64,000 nucleotides of DNA. Origin: Fidelibacterota bacterium (GTDB lineage: Bacteria > Fidelibacterota > UBA8477 > JABMPR01). The translations under genes and the position numbers were made by a program. Under the pieces are notes generated by a model. It did no database searches, was not told the DNA's origin, and worked only from the letters and a program-made list of their open reading frames with translations. The stretch lies in NCBI GenBank assembly GCA_018673925.1, contig JABHBL010000102.1:62001-126000 (forward strand). The letters run 5' to 3'. Every line of letters begins with the position of its first letter. Within the stretch, counting starts at the first letter, position 1. Below are positions 10,718 through 19,068 of the stretch, piece after piece.

Positions 10718-11299
10718 ATGCAAAGCAAAAGATCACAAAAAGCCGAAACATCCCCTCAGCAGAGTGCACGTAGCAAGGGTACAATTGTTATTGAAGCCCG
10801 AGAATGGCTGCTCAATTCAGTCACTTCAATGGTGCCACGATATGAAGATGCTGAGGATATCGTTCAGGATGTCTTCCACCAGTTTATAGGTGCTTTTGAT
10901 GAACTACGTTCTCTGGAGGCAACCTCAGCCTGGTTGTATAAAACTGCCAGGAACAAGGTGAGTGATTTTTATCGCAAACGTGCCCGGACCATAGAGGGAA
11001 GTCACAATGCCGTTCAATCTGGTGATATTGAAGAAGGTCAGTTTTTGGAGAACCTGCTTCATGACACCGAGTTGCATAGCGCTTCACTTCTCGATCAATC
11101 TCAGCTTCAGGAACAACTTGAAGCAGCCATTGAATCACTCCCTGAACTGCAGCGGGAAGTATTTATATGGCACGAAATTGAGGGTCTGAGTTTTAAGGAA
11201 ATCGCAGAACTCACTGGAGATTCACAAAACACATTACTCTCCAGAAAGCGGTATGCTGTGTTGGCTTTGCGCAAAATACTAAAAGACATAACTATATAA
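10718..11299 (+). CDS. ECF-type RNA polymerase sigma factor
   Basis: Sigma-70 family extracytoplasmic-function sigma factor, 193 residues. Region 2 is at about 30-95 (RYEDAEDIVQDVFHQF, then AWLYKTARNKVSDFYRKR). Region 4 is at about 125-185 (LPELQREVFIWHEIEGLSFKEIAELTG, then LSRKRYAVLALRKIL). The ~25-residue basic N-terminal extension is unusual for the family. It is followed at 17 bp by a small membrane protein and then a Spy/CpxP-like lipoprotein, a set that suggests an envelope or metal stress response. No classical zinc anti-sigma gene is adjacent. Confidence 0.9.
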   Translation: MQSKRSQKAETSPQQSARSKGTIVIEAREWLLNSVTSMVPRYEDAEDIVQDVFHQFIGAFDELRSLEATSAWLYKTARNKVSDFYRKRARTIEGSHNAVQSGDIEEGQFLENLLHDTELHSASLLDQSQLQEQLEAAIESLPELQREVFIWHEIEGLSFKEIAELTGDSQNTLLSRKRYAVLALRKILKDITI

Positions 11300-11316
11300 T
11301 TGGAAAGGAATTTTTC

Positions 11317-11646
11317 ATGCATAAACCATCAATAGGAAAAATAGTAGGAATCGCCATCTTTGTTATCGGCGCAATAATTGTATTTCCATTCGTTACCATG
11401 ACACTATGGAACTGGTTGATACCTGCCCTGTTTAGTGGCCCCATCATATCATACTGGCAGGCACTGGGTCTCATTCTTCTTTCGAAGATTCTATTCTCAA
11501 GTGGCTGCGGTGGCCGTCATTCCAAACATCGGCACCATGGTCCCTGGAAATCACACCTGAGAGAGAAAATTGAATTTAAACACAATCAAGAAGTTCATAC
11601 TGATGAAGCTGCTCAATCTGAATCTGCTGAACTGGAAAAGGAATAA
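11317..11646 (+). CDS. Small His-rich membrane protein of the ECF cassette
   Basis: 109 residues with two predicted membrane helices (about 8-30 and 40-62; WNWLIPALF and QALGLILLSKILF lie in or near them), then a His/Cys-rich stretch (SGCGGRHSKHRHHGPWKSHL) and an acidic tail. I recall similar short proteins beside ECF sigma genes in other FCB genomes, but know no assigned function. The position between sigma factor and Spy-like lipoprotein makes an anti-sigma or metal-sensing role possible; this is inference. Ribosome site AAGGAATTTTTC; the next gene starts 4 bp after its stop. Confidence 0.75.
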   Translation: MHKPSIGKIVGIAIFVIGAIIVFPFVTMTLWNWLIPALFSGPIISYWQALGLILLSKILFSSGCGGRHSKHRHHGPWKSHLREKIEFKHNQEVHTDEAAQSESAELEKE

Positions 11647-11650
11647 GGAT

Positions 11651-12088
11651 ATGAAAAAAGTAAAACTGAATAAAAGAATGGGATTGGGTCTACTGGTTTT
11701 CGCGCTCATTCTCGGTATAGCTGCTTGTAGCGCTCATCATGGTCCCCATGACATGGATCAAGCCAAAATGATGAAGCGGATTACCAAGAAACTCGACTTG
11801 AACGACATGCAACAGGGCAAGCTTCAGATTGTCCTTGAAAATGCATCAGTTTTTAAAGAGGGTATGCAGGTAAATCACACTGAGCTGGGCAGTTCATTGA
11901 ATCAAAACCTCAGGACCGCTCAATTGGATGTGGATGCACTAAACATGCAATTCGATGAAATTGAAACTGAGTTTAGTGCTTTTCGTAAGGCCATGGTCTC
12001 AGATTATGCTGAATTTCACGCCAGTCTTGATGACTCTCAGCGGGAAAAATTGGCTTCCAAGTTTGAGAAGATGACTAAACGGCATTGA
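11651..12088 (+). CDS. Spy/CpxP-like periplasmic lipoprotein
   Basis: Probable periplasmic chaperone or metal sensor, 145 residues from the ATG at 11651. The track start at 11570 overlaps the previous gene and lacks a signal peptide. From 11651 the protein has a basic N-terminus, a hydrophobic segment and a lipobox (GIAAC). A HHGPHDMD segment follows the lipid Cys. The rest is all-helical, ending in an LTxxQ-like LDDSQREKL. Helical LTxxQ-type proteins include CpxP, Spy, ZraP and the CnrX sensor. Last gene of the ECF cassette, followed by a strong terminator. Confidence 0.8.
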   Translation: MKKVKLNKRMGLGLLVFALILGIAACSAHHGPHDMDQAKMMKRITKKLDLNDMQQGKLQIVLENASVFKEGMQVNHTELGSSLNQNLRTAQLDVDALNMQFDEIETEFSAFRKAMVSDYAEFHASLDDSQREKLASKFEKMTKRH

Positions 12089-12111
12089 TCTATCAGTATA
12101 AATAGCTTCAA

Positions 12112-12150
12112 AAAAAGAAGCCCCGACGATTCTGTCGGGGCTTCTTTTTT
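12112..12150. terminator. Strong bidirectional Rho-independent terminator
   Basis: Perfect 11-bp stem GAAGCCCCGAC / GTCGGGGCTTC with a 6-nt loop, an A-tract on the left and TTTTTT on the right. It can terminate both the ECF cassette (plus) and the glucan phosphorylase gene (minus), which converge here. Confidence 0.93.
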
Positions 12151-12172
12151 ACATCCAATATCTTGACAGTAC

Positions 12173-13816
12173 TTATTTGTAATATTCCTTCAAATAATCC
12201 TGAACCATACGGGTTCCAGTAAACTGAACTCCAGTTTTTATAGATTCACGGACCATACCAAGCCATTTTGCCTGATCATCATAATAGGTGGGAATAACCT
12301 GCTCTTCCAGCAATCGATAGAGGTGGTCGGCATCTGCAGCATCATTGGCATTGTCGGCATCACCAATGGCCCAGCCATTCACACCATCTTCACAAGCTTC
12401 GGCCCACCAGCCATCCAGAATCGACAGATTGGGAACCCCGTTTAGAGTAGCTTTCATACCTGAGGTACCAGATGCTTCATTAGGACGGAGTGGCGTATTT
12501 AGCCAGACATCAACACCAGCGGTGATCAGATTGCCCAGCCACATGTTATAGTTTTCAAGGAAAACAATCTTCACATCCCCCAACAACTCTTTCGCCTGAA
12601 GCACGATCTCCTTGAGAATTTCTTTGCCATGATCATCACGGGGATGGGCTTTTCCAGCAAAGATGAATTGCACCTTGCCCTTGGCCAGCTTCACCAATCT
12701 TTCTTTATCATGAAAAATCAGTCGGGCGCGTTTGTATTCGGCTGCCCTTCTGGCAAAACCAATGGTCAATGTCTTATTGGCTAGAGCTCTCTGAGACTGC
12801 GAATTTGCATAATCGAGGAGGAATTTCTTTTGGCCGCGTCTGGCAAAAAGTAATTCCTCATCAGGAACCGAATCAATTTCCAGCAGCCGAGATGGATCTT
12901 CACGCCAACCGGGTAAATTCCGATCAAATACTTCTCTAAATATTTTGCCCACCCAGAATCTATGGAATACTCCATTTGTGACATGGCCAATTTTGAAATC
13001 AGGGAACTGCTCACGGGCAACGACACCGTGTAGGTCAGAAACCCCATTGGCACTGCGGCTGAAATAGAGCCCCAGCTCAGTCATATGTACCCGACTATTA
13101 AGTACCATGGATGGCAACTTCAGATCCTTTGGCAACAGATCACCAATCAGTCGTGTGACTCTATCTGCAGCGAAGTGATCGTGACCAGCCGCTACAGGTG
13201 TGTGAGTAGTGAAATGACAGCGTTTTCGCACTTCATCTTCATCACCGTTGAATTCTTTGAGGAGTTCCAGAGTAAGAAAAGAACAGTGCCCTTCATTCAT
13301 GTGATAGGTCGAAAAATCTTTGTAACCAAGATTGCGAAGGGCACGGATGCCGGCAAATCCCAGAACTGCCTCCTGGAGGATGCGATGATCCTTACCACCA
13401 GCATAGAGTCTCAAAGTAATCCTGCGATCATCTTCCTCGTTGCAGTCTACATCAGTATCGAGCAAAAGAACATCTATGGGAGTGCCATTTATTCCCACAA
13501 AGGTGTATTTCCAGACCTCTACACAGACTTCTCTACCTCTAAGGGGGAGCGTGATGGTCCCATCTAGTTTTTCCAGAAGTGGATCCGGCTCAAATCGAGG
13601 ATAAATTTCCGTCTGATTGCCCTCTTCATCCATTCTTTGTTTGAAATAGCCCTCTTTGTACATCAGGGTGACAGCAACCATGTTTACATCTAAATCTGCG
13701 GCAGCCTTAATGTGGTCACCGGCTAATATTCCAAGTCCCCCACTATATGTGTGCAGACTTGGAGAAATCCCGATTTCTGCACTGAAATAAGCTACAGTGG
13801 CTTGAGTATTTGACAT
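12173..13816 (-). CDS. glgP: Alpha-glucan phosphorylase (GT35)
   Basis: Phosphorolysis of glycogen or maltodextrin to glucose-1-phosphate, PLP-dependent, cytoplasmic. At 547 residues it is the short bacterial/archaeal form rather than the ~800-residue animal/E. coli type. N-terminus VAYFSAEIGISPSLHTYSGG, then a GHCSFL segment, and the PLP-lysine region EASGTSGMKATLNGVPNLS near residue 455. It starts 12 bp after the GH57 gene stop, so the two are probably co-transcribed and act together on storage glucan. Ends at a shared terminator. Confidence 0.93.
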   Translation of the reverse strand: MSNTQATVAYFSAEIGISPSLHTYSGGLGILAGDHIKAAADLDVNMVAVTLMYKEGYFKQRMDEEGNQTEIYPRFEPDPLLEKLDGTITLPLRGREVCVEVWKYTFVGINGTPIDVLLLDTDVDCNEEDDRRITLRLYAGGKDHRILQEAVLGFAGIRALRNLGYKDFSTYHMNEGHCSFLTLELLKEFNGDEDEVRKRCHFTTHTPVAAGHDHFAADRVTRLIGDLLPKDLKLPSMVLNSRVHMTELGLYFSRSANGVSDLHGVVAREQFPDFKIGHVTNGVFHRFWVGKIFREVFDRNLPGWREDPSRLLEIDSVPDEELLFARRGQKKFLLDYANSQSQRALANKTLTIGFARRAAEYKRARLIFHDKERLVKLAKGKVQFIFAGKAHPRDDHGKEILKEIVLQAKELLGDVKIVFLENYNMWLGNLITAGVDVWLNTPLRPNEASGTSGMKATLNGVPNLSILDGWWAEACEDGVNGWAIGDADNANDAADADHLYRLLEEQVIPTYYDDQAKWLGMVRESIKTGVQFTGTRMVQDYLKEYYK

Positions 13817-13828
13817 TTATTCCTCGTG

Positions 13829-15898
13829 TTATTTAAATTTATTTATGTTCAGGAGGAGCCCCAATTCAAGAGACTCTCCCGGGTTAAGCTTCAATTTCCA
13901 GTGTGGCATTAAGGCAGAAGCTTGATAGACTCGCTCAAAACCAGCTTCTGACATTGAGATTGTTTCAATGGGTGAGCGCCATAATTGACACTCCTCTCCA
14001 AAGTCCATATTTATTTTGAAATTATCCCACTCATTTATGAGGGAGACATTTTGAACATCCCCGTGTTCACCATGACTATTCAGTGAGCCCACTGGTTTAC
14101 CATTTACCTGATAGTAGCGATCTGGACTATCTCCACCGAGGAGTCCGAAATTCATTTCTAGACCATAAAGCTGGTCAATGGTGGTCTCACCAGTGTTAGA
14201 AATCTTTATTTTTACTGATAAATTGTTGTGATGCAGCTCTACTTTTTTTTCGATTTGAATTTGGGACGTATCAATCTTTCCAATGCTAATGATCTGCACC
14301 CCAGCTTCATCCTGTTGGACTTGACTAGACTGGATGGCCAGGTTTTCCTGCAAATTTCCTCGATAATGCAAATCTTGAGATTGACTGCTGTCAAAAACGT
14401 GATCAATGAGTCCATGACGTCTATAGCCATCTATAAATAATTTATCCTGAAGACCTTCTTCCTTGGTCAACACAATATCATGGATGGAACCGTTGGTGTT
14501 TCCGCCATTACCGGCTAGAGCAAGTTTCTCATGATAATGTTCCGAATAGCGCTGGAGGTAATTGGTCACATTGAAATAGGCAGGAAGCCAATCGATCTCT
14601 CGGATATGACCTTTATCAGCGGAAATAAAAAGTTGGATGTTATCAGACCGGAGCCGGTATTCCTTGACCCCATCACTATCAAGATCAACCAAACCAGGTA
14701 ACTTTCCCCCTGCAGCAAGAAATTTTTCTTCAGCTTTGAGTAAGTGTTCATATATGGCATGACGAAGATGTGGAAGATATAGTCCTCCAAAGACCCCGTG
14801 CCAATATGCACAGTTGCACTGAGCACGATAAAGATCATCTCTCAGGTCTGCTGGGACTCCACCCTTACTTTCCAATTGGTCCAGATTCAGGGAAAGAAAT
14901 TGAACACGTTTCTGCATCCAGTTTGACTCGGGGTATTTGGTGAAAAAATTGCGCCACATACCACCCTTGATAAAGGGTCGACTTTCATCAGCCCTACCTT
15001 GATTTTCAAGGTCATGAACAAAATGATCCATCCGACGTCCTAGATCGGTGGGCAGTGTCCACTGAGACATCTCAAAATATGAGGATGTGGGTATATAAAC
15101 CAGGTCACGAGGGATGTGATTTGAATGATACTGTTTAAATGTTGTGGTGGTGAGCCAGTCAGAATTTTCGCTGACCAGCGTCAGAAATCTTTCCAGCCAT
15201 TTCTGGCCATAAACGGTTTCCCAGGTGCCTGGCCAGATACCAAATTTTTCCCCATCATCAGCCATAACCACCAGACTGTCACCGTCATCCGTAGCATAAC
15301 TTTTCAGGATATCAATCGCGACCTGAGGATCTTCAAAGGGCATGGCGTAGCGCATTTTTTGACTGATTGGAAATACGCTAAGAACTTTACCTTCTTGCTC
15401 GGTGTAGTAATATCCATTTAAATTTTCGGGGTCAGCGCCTGTGGTTAGAAAGTGGTAGTCATCTACTACCATATAATCAATATCGGCCTTGTTTAGGCTT
15501 TGTGCCAGGTGTGGTTCCCACACGCGTTCAGTAAGCCAGTTACCCTTAATTTCATAATCCATTCGCTGTAACGCCCAGTCGTTCATTTTCTTGATTTGAC
15601 CGACCTGATCTGCTTCAGGAATCATTGCCAGGATAGGTTCATAAAATCCGCCACCCAGTACTTCAATATTACCTCGATCTACCAGCTTTTTGAATAAACC
15701 CAAAACATCGGGACGATTTCCCTCTAGCCATTCAATGAGAGATCCACTGAAGTGAAAGGCCATACTGATATCTGGAAATTTTTCCAGTACTTGTAGAAAT
15801 GGTAAGTAGGAGCGGTCACATGCATCATGAAAGACATGATCAAAATTTCCAACGGGTTGGTGGTTATGAATTCCAAAAATAAATTGGACTTTTTTCAT
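13829..15898 (-). CDS. GH57 4-alpha-glucanotransferase / alpha-amylase
   Basis: Glycoside hydrolase family 57 enzyme acting on alpha-1,4-glucans, 689 residues, no signal peptide. The GH57 barrel starts at residue 1 (FIFGIHNHQPVGNF). The probable nucleophile is Glu124 in WLTERVWEP and the acid/base is Asp214 or Asp215 in VMADDGEKFG. The C-terminal ~300 residues form the beta-sandwich region seen in 4-alpha-glucanotransferases of the Thermococcus litoralis type (DUF1925/DUF1926). Together with the downstream phosphorylase it would remodel and degrade glycogen or maltodextrin in the cytoplasm. Hydrolase versus transferase cannot be decided from sequence alone. Confidence 0.92.
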   Translation of the reverse strand: MKKVQFIFGIHNHQPVGNFDHVFHDACDRSYLPFLQVLEKFPDISMAFHFSGSLIEWLEGNRPDVLGLFKKLVDRGNIEVLGGGFYEPILAMIPEADQVGQIKKMNDWALQRMDYEIKGNWLTERVWEPHLAQSLNKADIDYMVVDDYHFLTTGADPENLNGYYYTEQEGKVLSVFPISQKMRYAMPFEDPQVAIDILKSYATDDGDSLVVMADDGEKFGIWPGTWETVYGQKWLERFLTLVSENSDWLTTTTFKQYHSNHIPRDLVYIPTSSYFEMSQWTLPTDLGRRMDHFVHDLENQGRADESRPFIKGGMWRNFFTKYPESNWMQKRVQFLSLNLDQLESKGGVPADLRDDLYRAQCNCAYWHGVFGGLYLPHLRHAIYEHLLKAEEKFLAAGGKLPGLVDLDSDGVKEYRLRSDNIQLFISADKGHIREIDWLPAYFNVTNYLQRYSEHYHEKLALAGNGGNTNGSIHDIVLTKEEGLQDKLFIDGYRRHGLIDHVFDSSQSQDLHYRGNLQENLAIQSSQVQQDEAGVQIISIGKIDTSQIQIEKKVELHHNNLSVKIKISNTGETTIDQLYGLEMNFGLLGGDSPDRYYQVNGKPVGSLNSHGEHGDVQNVSLINEWDNFKINMDFGEECQLWRSPIETISMSEAGFERVYQASALMPHWKLKLNPGESLELGLLLNINKFK

Positions 15899-15952
15899 TC
15901 TTTACATTTCCCAGCTAAAACAGATTGAAATATTAATCTTTTTTAAATAACA

Positions 15953-15978
15953 GAGCCGGTCGTACAAACGACCGGCTC
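15953..15978 (-). terminator. Stem-loop between gap and the GH57 gene
   Basis: Perfect 11-bp stem GAGCCGGTCGT / ACGACCGGCTC with a 4-nt loop, 24 bp after the gap stop. On the minus strand it is followed only by TGTTATTTAAAA, so termination may be partial. It separates the gap pair from the glycogen pair. Confidence 0.75.
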
Positions 15979-16001
15979 CAATTATCATAAAAGGATATTA
16001 C

Positions 16002-17003
16002 TTACATACCCTTGAACAAATTGATCAAGTCAACAACACGGTTTGAATAACCCCATTCGTTGTCATACCAGTTCAATGTCTTAACAATTCGGTTGCTAAC
16101 TACTCGCGTATATGATGCATCATATATAGAGGAGTAGGGATTTCCAATGATGTCAGAAGAAACCAGATGGTTTTCGCTATACTCGAGGACATCCTTGAGA
16201 CGATCCGTTTTGGTGGCCTCAAGAACAGCGGCATTGATATCTTCAACCGTTACGTTACGGTTCAATTCAACAATGAGATCCACTACAGAACCATCCGCAA
16301 CAGGAACACGAGCTGCAATACCATCCAACTTACCCTTGAGTTCTGGGAGCACCTTGCCTACTGCACGAGCAGCGCCCGTGGTTGTAGGAATGATATTCTC
16401 AGCAGCAGCACGGCTACGACGCCAGTCTGAGTGAGGAACATCAGCAAGACGCTGATCATTGGTATAGGCATGGGTTGTAGTCATCACACCTTCAACGATA
16501 CCAAAGGCATCATTGAGCACTTTAGCCATTGGAGCTAAACAGTTGGTTGTACAACTGGCGTTGGATACAATTCTATGCTCTGGTTTCAGACCATCTTCAT
16601 TTACACCCAGAACCACTGTATAATCCACGTCATCCTTTGAAGGAACCGTCAGAATCACGCGTTTTGCACCAGCGGTTAAATGCTGAGTAAGGGATTCTTT
16701 GGTTCTAAAGACACCTGTTGCTTCAATAACAACATCGATATCCAGTTCTTTCCATGGCAAATCTGCAGGGTTACGCTCACAGATCATTTTTACAGTATCA
16801 TTTGATGTATGCAGAACATCATCTTTCAAGTGAACTGAAGCATCGCCAAAACCACCCATAACCGTGTCATATTTAAGCAAATATGCCAGGGCTTCGCGTT
16901 CGAACAAGTCATTGATGGCAACAACGTTGATATCATCACGTTTATCTAAAATACGAAATACGGAACGACCGATGCGGCCGAATCCATTAATTGCTACTCT
17001 CAT
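16002..17003 (-). CDS. gap: Glyceraldehyde-3-phosphate dehydrogenase, active form
   Basis: NAD(P)-dependent phosphorylating GAPDH of glycolysis/gluconeogenesis, 333 residues. Nucleotide motif INGFGRIGRSVFR; catalytic Cys151 in SNASCTTNCLAP; His178 in TTTHAYTND; phosphate-site TTTGAARA (207-214) and Arg232; C-terminal NWYDNEWGYSNRVVDL. All key residues are present. Its ATG overlaps the stop of the upstream GAPDH-like gene by 4 bp (ATGA), so the two are translated as a coupled pair and may be made in fixed ratio. Confidence 0.98.
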   Translation of the reverse strand: MRVAINGFGRIGRSVFRILDKRDDINVVAINDLFEREALAYLLKYDTVMGGFGDASVHLKDDVLHTSNDTVKMICERNPADLPWKELDIDVVIEATGVFRTKESLTQHLTAGAKRVILTVPSKDDVDYTVVLGVNEDGLKPEHRIVSNASCTTNCLAPMAKVLNDAFGIVEGVMTTTHAYTNDQRLADVPHSDWRRSRAAAENIIPTTTGAARAVGKVLPELKGKLDGIAARVPVADGSVVDLIVELNRNVTVEDINAAVLEATKTDRLKDVLEYSENHLVSSDIIGNPYSSIYDASYTRVVSNRIVKTLNWYDNEWGYSNRVVDLINLFKGM

Positions 17004-18016
17004 GCAGCACCTCCTTCTACCCCAAGCTTACCATAAGCAAGAGCTAGATCGACTAGACGCCCGGCCTGGCCAAGACTGTTATCATACCAACTTAGAGTCT
17101 TCACCATTCGTATACTTGATTTCATAGTACCCTTGGTATCAAAAAGCAAACTATGGGCATTACCTATCACATCACTTGAGACGATGGGATCTTCTGTAAT
17201 TTCAATATATCCAGCCAATGATTCGGCGGCTTTGCGCATGGCATCATTAACCTCTTCAGCAGTAGTCTCACCTTTGGTTAGGACACAGGTCAGATCAAGA
17301 AGTGATCCCATTGGTACGGGAACATTCAAGGCTGAGCCTTCAATTTTACCTTTAAAACGAGGTAAAATCTGCTCCATCCAATAGGGACTGATGTTGACAT
17401 TAGGAATGATGTTTTCAGCGGCTGAACGACTACGTCTAAAGTCTGAGGCAGCAGTGTCACGCAATGGCTGATCACTGGTATAAGCATGAATTGTGGTCAT
17501 CATGGCAGATTCAATACCAAATGCTTTATCAAGAATATCCAGCATCAAAGCCAGGGCATTTGTAGTAGCTGATGCGGCAGATACAAGTTTGTCGCTTGCT
17601 TTAATTGTTTCATCATTGACACCCATGACGATCACACGATCAATATCATCCAGTGGAAGTGCCCCAAGAATAACACGCTTGGCGCCTGAATCTAGGTGAG
17701 CCTGCATATTTTCACGTGTGCGGTATTTATGGGTTGAATCAATGACGATATCAACATCAAAAGCGTCCCATGGAACATCTTTTGGTGCTACACCATGGAT
17801 GAGACGAGCCTTCTGATCGCCAACAACAAGATAATTCCCCTCAAGTTCTGCGTCTACTGGATCTCTTCCATCGTTTTTTAGCAAATAGTGCAAGATATCG
17901 GATCGACCAATATCACTAATTGCTACGACTTCCATTTCAGGCTGGTTTAAGCTTAAGCGATAGACATCTCTACCGATCTCGCCAAATCCCATCAGCCCGA
18001 CTCTAATTTTACTCAT
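17000..18016 (-). CDS. GAPDH-like pseudoenzyme lacking the catalytic cysteine
   Basis: 338 residues, clearly of the GAPDH fold: GLMGFGEIGRDVYR at the N-terminus, IHAYTSDQ, RRSRSAAENIIPN, and SWYDN near the C-terminus. The catalytic site reads VSAASATTNALA where gap has VSNASCTTNCLA: Cys is Ala150 (codon GCT) and the second Cys is also Ala. The phosphate-site TTTGAARA is replaced by NVNISPYW and Arg232 by Asn231, while the active-site His is kept. Ordinary GAPDH catalysis is therefore not expected. The reading frame is intact and coupled to gap, so it is not a decayed pseudogene. A structural or regulatory subunit of GAPDH is the simplest guess. Confidence 0.93.
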   Translation of the reverse strand: MSKIRVGLMGFGEIGRDVYRLSLNQPEMEVVAISDIGRSDILHYLLKNDGRDPVDAELEGNYLVVGDQKARLIHGVAPKDVPWDAFDVDIVIDSTHKYRTRENMQAHLDSGAKRVILGALPLDDIDRVIVMGVNDETIKASDKLVSAASATTNALALMLDILDKAFGIESAMMTTIHAYTSDQPLRDTAASDFRRSRSAAENIIPNVNISPYWMEQILPRFKGKIEGSALNVPVPMGSLLDLTCVLTKGETTAEEVNDAMRKAAESLAGYIEITEDPIVSSDVIGNAHSLLFDTKGTMKSSIRMVKTLSWYDNSLGQAGRLVDLALAYGKLGVEGGAA

Positions 18017-18033
18017 AGAACGTGCCTCCGTTT

Positions 18034-18056
18034 CGATCCCTGTTCAAGAGGGAGCG
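18034..18056. promoter_or_regulatory. Imperfect inverted repeat upstream of the GAPDH-like gene
   Basis: CGATCCCT, 7-nt spacer, AGGGAGCG (7 of 8 positions pair), between the TrmB gene and the GAPDH-like gene, just upstream of the GGAGGC ribosome site. It could be an operator or an mRNA hairpin in the leader. Low certainty. Confidence 0.3.
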
Positions 18057-18086
18057 ATTGTTAAAGGTTATATATAATTTCAATTC

Positions 18087-18920
18087 TCAATGCTTCTTTA
18101 GGTGAATAATTGCTTCGTGATCTTCACTTAAAAGATCATCCAAATTGTGTATTTCTCCATGGAGCATATCCGTGATTACTGGATTCATATCGAGCTCGTA
18201 ACGCTGCCCAAAAAGTGTGAGATCCAAGATGATATAATTGAGCGCTATAGCAACAATGGCCGAATTTCTGGTCCAGGCAACCTTATTGGTTGGTAGCATT
18301 TCCACGCCACCCAGGAGTGCAGAATCATGATCAACTACCAATAATATTTTGCTGCTCCAGACGTCCTCAAGACGACGACTATCCAAATTGTAGGCGAATA
18401 CCGTCCCCACATCGATGGGAAGATCACAAAAGGAAAAAATGACTATGTTGACACCGCGTCTTTCCGCCTCCACGAGATCATCATGGAGCTTATTATACTC
18501 AGTGAGCCAGATGGACAGATAAACAGATTTTTCAGCATTTTTGATCATATGTCTCGCACGATCAATCATGCTGTCATATCCACGAATATTCCAGAGGTCT
18601 CCTACTTCAAGATCCGTATTGACATTCTTCAGGGAATCTTTAAGCGTATCCAGATTGGTGGTGAAGTTGTTCTCCAAAACATCGAAAAGATGATCAGGAG
18701 GTAGTGGGATATAACGAGTAGGGTTTGAATCCACACAACTCACCATACCTGTACTTTCCAGGCGTTTTAGGATCTCATAAATCGCCGACCGCGGAATTCC
18801 CGACTTGCCACTAATCTCATATCCAGTAGCTGGATTATTCTTTAAAAGACTTAGATAAGTTTTGGCTTCGTTGGATGTAAATCCGAATGACTTGAGGGCA
18901 GGAAGTAGCTTTTCATTCAT
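18087..18920 (-). CDS. TrmB-family transcriptional regulator
   Basis: Sugar-responsive regulator family best known from Archaea, 277 residues. The N-terminal winged helix is at about 1-75 (LKSFGFTSNEAKTYLSLL, GYEISGKSGIPRSAIYEILKRLE). The C-terminal ligand-binding, phospholipase-D-like part is at about 110-260 (NIRGYDSMIDRARHMI, SVYLSIW, ERRGVNIVIFSF). It lies 70 bp upstream of the GAPDH-like/gap pair on the same strand, with the glycogen genes beyond, so control of these sugar genes is likely. The promoter region is shared with the divergent MMPL operon. Confidence 0.88.
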   Translation of the reverse strand: MNEKLLPALKSFGFTSNEAKTYLSLLKNNPATGYEISGKSGIPRSAIYEILKRLESTGMVSCVDSNPTRYIPLPPDHLFDVLENNFTTNLDTLKDSLKNVNTDLEVGDLWNIRGYDSMIDRARHMIKNAEKSVYLSIWLTEYNKLHDDLVEAERRGVNIVIFSFCDLPIDVGTVFAYNLDSRRLEDVWSSKILLVVDHDSALLGGVEMLPTNKVAWTRNSAIVAIALNYIILDLTLFGQRYELDMNPVITDMLHGEIHNLDDLLSEDHEAIIHLKKH

Positions 18921-19068
18921 TAGCGTGTCTCACTTCTTAGTTACGCTTAATATATTCTCCAATTATGGTGTGCATAGCATTTTTTAGAGGCATAAAATTA
19001 TTTCTTCAAGAAAGCTGAATTGCTCGTTTTCCTTTCATCAGTCTGGGCAACACAATACATTGCTGGCC
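18921..19068. promoter_or_regulatory. Divergent promoter region trmB / MMPL operon, with short palindrome
   Basis: 148 bp holding both divergent starts. It contains TTTCTT-C-AAGAAA (19001-19013), a perfect 6-bp palindrome around one base, which could be an operator for TrmB or the TetR protein. No clear promoter boxes were assigned. Confidence 0.35.
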
